From assembly GCA_902521005.1 (NCBI GenBank), contig CABYPZ010000004.1:1-64000 (forward strand): DNA of 64,000 bases. The letters are read 5' to 3'. Below are positions 58,230 through 64,000 of the stretch, piece by piece (positions within the stretch are counted from its first letter, which is position 1; each line of letters opens with the position of its first letter). The notes under the pieces were generated by a model. It was not told where the DNA came from. It saw only the letters and a list, made by a program, of their open reading frames with translations, and searched no databases. A program made the position numbers and the translations under genes. Source of the DNA: an uncultured Pelagibacteraceae bacterium (GTDB lineage Bacteria > Pseudomonadota > Alphaproteobacteria > Pelagibacterales > Pelagibacteraceae).

Positions 58230-59684
58230 TTATAGTTTTTGGTCATATTCGCCAATTTTTCCAGTTTTCTGAAGCATACCATCTATAAATTCAAAAATCT
58301 TTTTCTTTCTATCATTAGATGTTGGGCTTTCGGTAACAACTACTAAAGAAGGTTTGTTAGATGAAGCTCTTATTAACCCCCACGACCCATCATTAAAAGA
58401 AAATCTTATACCGTTTACAGTTAAGACATCTGTAATTTCTTGATTATCTATTTTAATCTTATTTTTTTTAATTTCTTGAACTTGATTAACCAATTCTTCT
58501 ACAACATCATATTTCTCTTCATCTTTACAAAAAGGTGCCATAGTGGGTGATTGGAAAGTTTCTGGTAAATCTTTTATAATTTCACTCATTTTTTTATTTT
58601 GATTTTCTAATAGATGACACACTTGAATTGCTGAATTAATTCCATCATCATAACCATAACCTAAAGGCTGATTAAAAAAGAAATGACCACTTTTCTCAAA
58701 ACCTGCTAAGGCTTTTTCCAAATTTACTTTTCTTTTAATATGTGAATGTCCTGTTTTCCAATATATCGTTTTACAATTATTTTCTGCCAAAACATTATCA
58801 GTATTAAATAAGCCAGTAGATTTTACATCTACAATAAACTTTGAATTTGCATGTTTTGTTGACAAATTCCTAGCAATTAATAATCCAATTTTATCTGAAA
58901 ATATTTCTTTGCCCTCATTATCAATTACACCGCAACGATCTCCATCGCCATCAAATCCGAAACCTATATCAGCGTTATTATTTTTAACAGCATCACTTAT
59001 AGCTTTCAACATTTTCATATCCTCAGGATTGGGATTGTATTTTGGAAAAGACCAATCTAAATTACAATCTAATTCAATTACTTCACAGCCAATTCCTCTT
59101 AATATATCTGGTGCAAATATTCCAGCTGTACCATTTCCACAGGCAACTACAGCTTTAATCTTTTTATTAATTTTATTTTTATTAATTAAATCTTCTTTAT
59201 AAATCTCTTGAAAATTATCTATTTTTTTCTCAGATCCTATACCTTCAATAAATCTTTTGTTTAACGTGATATCCTTTAATTCTTTCATTTCCTCTGGTGC
59301 ATGAGTTAAACCTTTCTTGATACCCATTTTAACTCCTGTCCATCCATTTTCATTATGACTTGCTGTTACCATTGCAATAGCGTCCGCATTTAACTTAAAC
59401 TGTGAAAAATAAACCATAGGTGAAAGTGATAAACCTATATCTTCTACTTGGCATCCTGTTGTTATCAAACCTTCTTTGAGTGCAGTTTTTATCTTCTCAC
59501 TATATGATCTATAATCGTGACCAACTATAATTCTAGGGTTATTTTTTCCAGTATTTTTTACTATCTGTGTCCCAAGGCCCTTGCCTAAATTTTTGATTCC
59601 ACCTAAATTGATATCTTTTTCGAATATCCATCTTGCGTCATATTCTCTAAACCCAAAGGGATCGATTTTTAATGAATCTATCAT
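58230..59684 (-). CDS. phosphomannomutase/phosphoglucomutase
   Basis: FREYDARWIF, TASHNENGWTGVKMG, FGFDGDGDRCGVID, HFFFNQPLGYGYDDGI. Confidence 0.92.
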   Translation of the reverse strand: MIDSLKIDPFGFREYDARWIFEKDINLGGIKNLGKGLGTQIVKNTGKNNPRIIVGHDYRSYSEKIKTALKEGLITTGCQVEDIGLSLSPMVYFSQFKLNADAIAMVTASHNENGWTGVKMGIKKGLTHAPEEMKELKDITLNKRFIEGIGSEKKIDNFQEIYKEDLINKNKINKKIKAVVACGNGTAGIFAPDILRGIGCEVIELDCNLDWSFPKYNPNPEDMKMLKAISDAVKNNNADIGFGFDGDGDRCGVIDNEGKEIFSDKIGLLIARNLSTKHANSKFIVDVKSTGLFNTDNVLAENNCKTIYWKTGHSHIKRKVNLEKALAGFEKSGHFFFNQPLGYGYDDGINSAIQVCHLLENQNKKMSEIIKDLPETFQSPTMAPFCKDEEKYDVVEELVNQVQEIKKNKIKIDNQEITDVLTVNGIRFSFNDGSWGLIRASSNKPSLVVVTESPTSNDRKKKIFEFIDGMLQKTGKIGEYDQKL

Positions 59685-59761
59685 GTTGATATATGTACAT
59701 TTTTTTTATTTTTTTATTGATATTTATTTTACTTGTTCTATAAATGTTCTATTGATTTCAT

Positions 59762-59805
59762 ATTTATATAGTATATTAAAGAAATCTACATACAACATAT
59801 AGTTG
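59762..59805. promoter_or_regulatory. tandem NrdR-box-like elements upstream of nrdA
   Basis: ATATAGT at 59766-59772 and 59797-59803, exactly 31 bp apart; downstream copy within ACAACATATAGTTGT. Confidence 0.5.
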
Positions 59806-59836
59806 TTTTACAAAAAAAACCTATAAAAGGGAGCAA

Positions 59837-61774
59837 ATGAACAAAGTACTTTCTCAAGCCATCAAACAAGCTGTCTCTGAATTTACACCTCATAATCAAG
59901 ATTTAAATAAAGAAAAAAGACCAGATTTATTCTCTCTAAACAATAACACAGAACTATTCCAAAATTCCAAAGGCATAACTATCAAAATCGATAGATCTAG
60001 AGATGAAAATTTAACTGATTTTGGTAGAGCAACATTGAGCGATAGATACTTAGGTGAAAACGAGTCTTTTCAAGATCTATTTGCCAGAGTTGCTAGTCAT
60101 TATGCAGATGACAACTTACATGCTCAAAGATTATACAACTATATTAGTAACTTATGGTTTATGCCAGCTACACCTGTTTTATCAAACGGTGGAACAAATA
60201 GAGGTTTGCCTATTTCATGTTTTTTAAATGAAGCTAATGATAGCCTAAATGGTATTTTAGATTTATGGAGTGAGAATGTTTGGTTGGCAGCAAGAGGAGG
60301 TGGTATAGGTAGCTATTGGGGAAATTTAAGATCTATTGGAGAAAAAATTGGGAGAGTAGGAAAAACTTCTGGAATAATTCCTTTTATAAAAGTTATGGAC
60401 TCTTTAACAATGGCAATTAGCCAAGGCTCACTAAGGAGAGGCTCAGCTGCATGTTATCTACCAATTGATCACCCAGAAATAGAAGAATTTATTGAAATGA
60501 GAAGACCAACAGGTGGTGACCCAAATAGAAAAGCTTTAAATTTACACCACGGAGTTTTAGTTTCAGATGCTTTTATGAGAGCTGTGGAAACAGATGAGCA
60601 ATGGGCTTTAAAAAGTCCAAAAGATGGTGCGGTACAATCAACTGTTTCAGCAAGAAATCTATGGATAAGATTATTAACTGCTAGAATTGAAACAGGCGAA
60701 CCTTATATAATTTTTATTGATACCGTTAATAGACAAATTCCACAACATCATAAACTTGCTGGTTTAACTGTTAAAACATCTAACTTATGTAGTGAAATTA
60801 CTTTACCAACTGGTTTAGATAAGGAAGGCAGAGACAGAACCGCTGTTTGTTGTTTATCTTCTTTAAACATAGAAAAGTATGATGAATGGAAAGATGATGA
60901 AAACTTTATATCAGATGTTATGAGATTTTTAGATAATGTGCTAACAGACTTTATTGATAATGCACCTGAAGAATTTAGTGATGCAACTTATTCAGCAATC
61001 AGAGAAAGAAGTGTAGGATTAGGAGTTATGGGTCTTCATTCTTATTTTCAAAAAAAGATGGTTCCACTAGAATCTGTTATGAGCAAAGTTTGGAATAAAA
61101 AAATATTTGAGAATATTCAAAAGAAAGTTGATCAATCATCAAAAGATCTAGCTGAAGAAAGAGGCCCGTGTTTAGATGCTGAGGAATATGGAATTAAAGA
61201 AAGATTTTCAAACAAAACTGCTATAGCACCAACCGCATCAATTTCTATAATTTGCGGTGGCACATCCCCAGGTGTAGAGCCAATTGCTGCCAATAGTTAC
61301 ACTCACAAAACTCTATCTGGCTCATTTAATGTTCGAAATAAATATCTCAAAGAATTGCTAGCAAAACACAACAAAGACAATGATGAAACATGGTCTACTA
61401 TTACCACAAACCAAGGCTCAGTATCACATTTGGATTTTTTAACAAAAGAAGAAAAAGATGTGTTCAAAACAGCTTTTGAGCTAGATCAAAAATGGATTGT
61501 AGAATTAAGTGCTGATAGAACACCACATATTTCTCAAGCACAATCTATAAATATCTTTTTACCAGCAGATGTTCACAAAAAAGAACTTCATCAAATACAT
61601 TATCAGGCTTGGAAGAAAGGATTAAAGAGCCTTTATTATTGTAGATCTAAATCTATTCAAAGGGCAGAAAATGTTAATGATGCTAATTCAACAGATATTA
61701 CAGCTAATGTATATAAATCAAAAAAACAACAAGAAAACCAACCAGAATACGAGGAGTGCTTATCATGTCAGTAA
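59837..61774 (+). CDS. nrdA: class I ribonucleoside-diphosphate reductase alpha subunit
   Basis: TPVLSNGGTNRGLPISCFLNEA, ARGGGIGSYWGNLRS, APTASISIICGGTSPGVEP, C-terminal CLSCQ. Confidence 0.95.
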   Translation: MNKVLSQAIKQAVSEFTPHNQDLNKEKRPDLFSLNNNTELFQNSKGITIKIDRSRDENLTDFGRATLSDRYLGENESFQDLFARVASHYADDNLHAQRLYNYISNLWFMPATPVLSNGGTNRGLPISCFLNEANDSLNGILDLWSENVWLAARGGGIGSYWGNLRSIGEKIGRVGKTSGIIPFIKVMDSLTMAISQGSLRRGSAACYLPIDHPEIEEFIEMRRPTGGDPNRKALNLHHGVLVSDAFMRAVETDEQWALKSPKDGAVQSTVSARNLWIRLLTARIETGEPYIIFIDTVNRQIPQHHKLAGLTVKTSNLCSEITLPTGLDKEGRDRTAVCCLSSLNIEKYDEWKDDENFISDVMRFLDNVLTDFIDNAPEEFSDATYSAIRERSVGLGVMGLHSYFQKKMVPLESVMSKVWNKKIFENIQKKVDQSSKDLAEERGPCLDAEEYGIKERFSNKTAIAPTASISIICGGTSPGVEPIAANSYTHKTLSGSFNVRNKYLKELLAKHNKDNDETWSTITTNQGSVSHLDFLTKEEKDVFKTAFELDQKWIVELSADRTPHISQAQSINIFLPADVHKKELHQIHYQAWKKGLKSLYYCRSKSIQRAENVNDANSTDITANVYKSKKQQENQPEYEECLSCQ

Positions 61775-62772
61775 TTAAACAAGTTAAACAAGAAATTATT
61801 CAACCAAAAAAAATGGGTCTCCTTGTCGAGAACCCAGTTTATAAACCATTTAGATATCCTTGGTGTTATGATGCATGGTTAACCCAACAAAGAATTCACT
61901 GGTTACCGGAAGAAGTACCTCTTGGAGATGATGTTAGAGATTGGCAAAAAAACCTAACTCAATCAGAAAAAAATTTATTAACACAAATTTTTAGATTTTT
62001 TACCCAAGCTGATGTTGAAGTTAATAACTGTTATTTGCGACACTACACAACTGTATTTAAACCTACAGAAGTTTTAATGATGATGACAGCTTTTGCTGCA
62101 ATGGAAACTGTTCATATAGCAGCTTATTCACATTTACTTGATACAATTGGTATGCCCGAGTCAGAGTATTCAGCCTTCATGAAATATAAAGAAATGAAAG
62201 ATAAATACGATTACATGCAAGGCTTTAATGTAAATTCAAAAGAAGACATTGCTAAAACAGTTGCAGTTTTTAGTGCCTTTACCGAAGGCTTACAATTATT
62301 TGCAAGTTTTGCAATTCTATTAAATTTTCCTAGGCATAATAAAATGAAAGGAATGGGTCAGATTGTTACTTGGTCAGTAAGAGATGAAACTTTACATTGC
62401 AACTCTATGATTAGACTATTTAAAGAATTCATAAATGAGAATCCTCAAATATGGACACCAAAACTTAAAAAAGAATTATATGAATCTTGCAGAACTATAA
62501 TAGAGCACGAAGACGCTTTTATTGATTTAGCATTTGAAATGGGCCCTATGGAAGGTTTGACAGCTCAAGAGGTTAAAGATTATATAAGATTTATTGCAAA
62601 TAGAAGATTAACGCAATTAGGTTTACAGCCTATATACAAAGTAGATAAAAATCCTTTAACTTGGCTTGATACAATGCTTAATGCAGTTGAGCACATGAAC
62701 TTCTTTGAAGGAAGAGCAACTGAGTATTCAAAAGCATCTACACAAGGTAATTGGACAGAAGCTTTTAGTTAA
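61765..62772 (+). CDS. nrdB: class I ribonucleoside-diphosphate reductase beta subunit
   Basis: AMETVHIAAYSHLL gives the metal-ligand/radical-Tyr spacing; ATG at 61765 overlaps the nrdA end. Confidence 0.93.
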   Translation: MSVIKQVKQEIIQPKKMGLLVENPVYKPFRYPWCYDAWLTQQRIHWLPEEVPLGDDVRDWQKNLTQSEKNLLTQIFRFFTQADVEVNNCYLRHYTTVFKPTEVLMMMTAFAAMETVHIAAYSHLLDTIGMPESEYSAFMKYKEMKDKYDYMQGFNVNSKEDIAKTVAVFSAFTEGLQLFASFAILLNFPRHNKMKGMGQIVTWSVRDETLHCNSMIRLFKEFINENPQIWTPKLKKELYESCRTIIEHEDAFIDLAFEMGPMEGLTAQEVKDYIRFIANRRLTQLGLQPIYKVDKNPLTWLDTMLNAVEHMNFFEGRATEYSKASTQGNWTEAFS

Positions 62773-62779
62773 TATTAGT

Positions 62780-63904
62780 TTATCTCTGATTTAATTTAAT
62801 AACTTTTCGATACTTGCTGCCATTGTAACTTGCAAGTGGTCTTATCAATTTATTTGCAGCAAGTTGTTCCATGATATGAGCTGACCAACCAGTAATCCTA
62901 GACATGACAAAAATAGGTGTAAAAAAATCGGTATCAAAACCCATTAAATGGTAAGTTGGGCCAGTAGGGTAGTCAACATTAGGATGAATATTTTTACGAT
63001 CAATCATAACCTTTTCAACAATATCGTAGATTTTCTCAAATTTTTTATCCTTTTTAATCTTAGCAACTTTGCCAAAATATTCTCTCATTGTAGGAACTCT
63101 AGAGTCCCCACTTTTGTAAACTCTGTGACCAAAACCCATAACAACATCTTTATTATCTAAAGCTTTATTTATCCATTTAAGTGCATTTTCAGGTTTTTTT
63201 ATTTTATTCATCATATTCATAACCTCTTCATTTGCTCCACCATGAAGTGGACCTTTTAAACTAGCGATCGCTCCAGTAATTGCTCCATGTATATCTGATA
63301 AACTACTAGTTATTGTTCTAGCAGTAAAAGTTGAAACATTAAAACTGTGTTCTGCATAAAGTATTAAAGAAACGTCAAATGCTTTTACAATTTCTTTATC
63401 TGGAACTTTGCCAAAGCACATATGAAAAAAATTCTCTGAGAAAGATAACTTTTTTTTGGGAGGTATAATTTTTTTTCCTTTTCTTGATCTATAGAAAGCT
63501 GCAAGTGCAACAGGTGTTTTAGCAAAAATTCTCATTACTTTTCGCATATTAGCTTTTAAAGAATTGTCTTTAGTTTCCTTATCTTCAAGACCCATAATAC
63601 TAACTGCAGTTCTTGCTGCGTCCATAGGATGTGCTTTTCTTGGAAACTTCTTAATGTCCTCTAGTAAAGTTTTAGAAAGCATTCTTTCTTGTTTTTCTTG
63701 TTTTTCAAAATCTTTCAATTGTTTTTTAGTTGGTAGTTCACCATTTAAAATAAGATAAGCAACTTCTTCAAATTTACAATTAGCACACAAATCTTGAGCT
63801 GCGTATCCTCTATAAGTTAAAGAATTAATCTCCGGCATTACTTTTGATATTGATGTTTCATCAACAGTTACACCCATCAAACCCTTTTTTATATCTTCAC
63901 TCAT
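62780..63904 (-). CDS. prpC: 2-methylcitrate synthase / citrate synthase family
   Basis: GLMGVTVDETSISKVMPEINSLTYRGYAAQDL, GPLHGGANEEVMNMM, MGFGHRVYKSGDSR; next to prpB-like tail. Confidence 0.88.
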   Translation of the reverse strand: MSEDIKKGLMGVTVDETSISKVMPEINSLTYRGYAAQDLCANCKFEEVAYLILNGELPTKKQLKDFEKQEKQERMLSKTLLEDIKKFPRKAHPMDAARTAVSIMGLEDKETKDNSLKANMRKVMRIFAKTPVALAAFYRSRKGKKIIPPKKKLSFSENFFHMCFGKVPDKEIVKAFDVSLILYAEHSFNVSTFTARTITSSLSDIHGAITGAIASLKGPLHGGANEEVMNMMNKIKKPENALKWINKALDNKDVVMGFGHRVYKSGDSRVPTMREYFGKVAKIKKDKKFEKIYDIVEKVMIDRKNIHPNVDYPTGPTYHLMGFDTDFFTPIFVMSRITGWSAHIMEQLAANKLIRPLASYNGSKYRKVIKLNQR

Positions 63905-64000
63905 TACTCGTGTCCTTCTGAACTAAAATTATAAATTTTTTCGTCTAAACTGTTATATTTTTCGTAATCAACAAGTTCGTATAAACGTTTTCTGGACTGC
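63904..64000 (-). CDS. prpB: C-terminal fragment, probable methylisocitrate lyase (cut by window edge)
   Basis: Reverse translation QSRKRLYELVDYEKYNSLDEKIYNFSSEGHE*, stop overlaps the prpC start. Confidence 0.65.
   Translation of the reverse strand, partial: QSRKRLYELVDYEKYNSLDEKIYNFSSEGHE

Noticed and set aside
1-64000. CRISPR arrays, IS elements, phage genes, toxin-antitoxin or restriction systems
   Set aside because: No regularly spaced repeats, transposase, integrase, capsid, or defence-type proteins were found in the translations.

Overview
Very AT-rich, densely packed genome segment. Gene content and style (short or overlapping intergenic regions, fused SpeD-SpeE, TauABC, DmdA-like protein, AT-rich codon use) fit a SAR11/Pelagibacterales-type marine alphaproteobacterium; this assignment is inference. 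About 60 protein-coding genes and one tRNA-Met(CAT) are supportable. Main blocks: (1) a sulfide operon SQR / persulfide dioxygenase / cysE / cysK; (2) a sugar or compatible-solute ABC transporter followed by a GH63/MGH1-like glycosidase; (3) a probable organosulfonate/taurine region (HpsN-like HisD paralogue, phosphate acyltransferase, TauABC-like transporter, Ldh2-family dehydrogenase, omega-amino-acid:pyruvate aminotransferase, alanine dehydrogenase) with dhaK and dhaL split by an oppositely oriented cassette; (4) a surface-polysaccharide cluster (rfbA/B and rfbC/D-like) around tRNA-Met; (5) an MTA-salvage/polyamine operon (mtnP, GFA-family protein, mtnA, FucA-like aldolase, SpeD-SpeE fusion); (6) an amino-acid ABC transporter, LPS-type glycosyltransferases, rpoZ, dus, a DmdA-like paralogue, nrdAB, and prpC/prpB at the right edge. 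Most notable new-looking signals: an uncalled 59-aa Cys-rich microprotein downstream of two Fur-box-like sites (one an exact TGATAATnATTATCA), hairpins placed directly after the substrate-binding-protein gene in all three ABC operons, a GFA gene embedded in MTA salvage, and unusual periplasmic or N-terminal additions on ABC permeases. No CRISPR array, IS element, prophage or rRNA was seen.
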